This document shows, piece by piece, positions 63,801-64,000 of a stretch of 64,000 nucleotides of DNA; the first letter of the stretch is position 1; each line of letters starts with the position of its first letter. The notes beneath the pieces are model-generated. The model made no database searches, had not been told where the DNA came from, and saw nothing but the letters and a program-made list of their open reading frames with translations. The translations under genes were made by a program, and so were the position numbers. Source of the stretch: Taeniopygia guttata (taxonomy: Eukaryota; Chordata; Aves; Passeriformes; Estrildidae); contig NC_133027.1 in assembly GCF_048771995.1 (NCBI RefSeq), positions 65,347,501 to 65,411,500 of the forward strand, read 5' to 3'.

Positions 63801-64000
63801 TCCCTCCTGCAACCAATTGCTAAGTCCTACAGTCCTCCAATCTACAGAGATATTTCCCTTGTTTCCCATCCTGTTGCTCTAAAAAAATTGTAGGGTCTGA
63901 GCTCACCTCTAGTGCTGCTCTGAGCCTGTCTCTTTCACTGGTCACTGAACGTTCCCAGAAGCGCCAGGAGGCTCCTTGTCCATAGTAAGTGTCAGCAAAG
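60886..64000 (+). other. MAP7: MAP7 intron, last segment in window
   Basis: About 3.1 kb with no recognised exon; the microtubule-binding exon of MAP7 was looked for and not seen. It contains an A18 run at 62395-62412. A 113-codon frame at 61462-61803 overlaps an 82-codon frame on the other strand, and neither is recognisable. Confidence 0.55.

Noticed and set aside
1..64000. CRISPR arrays, bacterial operons or other prokaryotic systems
   Set aside because: Spliced vertebrate genes, CR1 and ERVL elements and a CpG island show this is bird nuclear DNA; no regularly spaced repeats were seen.

Overview
The window looks like nuclear DNA of a songbird (oscine passerine). It is AT-leaning and intron-dominated, with vertebrate splice signals, one strong CpG island, several CR1 LINE fragments, a solo ERVL-type LTR, and a tRNA-Ile-derived SINE with a CR1-like tail that matches what is known of zebra finch TguSINE1. 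There are no operons, CRISPR arrays or phage genes. Nearly all open frames of 60-160 codons here are chance frames in intronic DNA.

Layout. (1) 1-7194 holds the last five recognised coding exons of MAP3K5 (ASK1), + strand: an acidic/Ser-rich linker, the C-terminal coiled coil and the SAM-like domain. They total about 200 residues and end at a TGA at 7192-7194. A 3' UTR with two AATAAA signals follows. One intron carries a 621-bp solo LTR with a 5-bp target duplication. (2) About 7950-10130 is the intergenic spacer, with nothing recognisable. (3) About 10130-11420 is a dense CpG island containing the first coding exon of MAP7 (ensconsin/E-MAP-115), + strand. The MAP3K5-MAP7 tandem order agrees with the known vertebrate order. 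(4) 10693-64000 is read as the very large first intron of MAP7; exon 2 was not found. A second well-formed first exon (ATG at 21387, donor after 21516) ends in the same splice phase and with the same leftover base as the CpG-island exon, so it is probably an alternative MAP7 first exon with its own promoter. The rest of the intron holds CR1 fragments (about 17.2, 25.9-26.2, 32.4-32.7 and 60.65-60.9 kb), the SINE (53.15-53.29 kb), a small CpG-rich pocket (13.6-14.0 kb) and simple repeats.

How the genes relate. MAP3K5 is a stress-activated MAP kinase kinase kinase; MAP7 is a microtubule-associated protein that recruits and activates kinesin-1. They are syntenic neighbours with no evidence here of joint function.

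No new biological system was found. The most useful leads are alternative-exon candidates in MAP3K5 (a 60-nt in-frame exon inside the SAM region, an exon-like segment at the LTR edge, and a downstream terminal acceptor) and the alternative first exons of MAP7. All rest on splice signals and reading phase read by eye and need transcript evidence.
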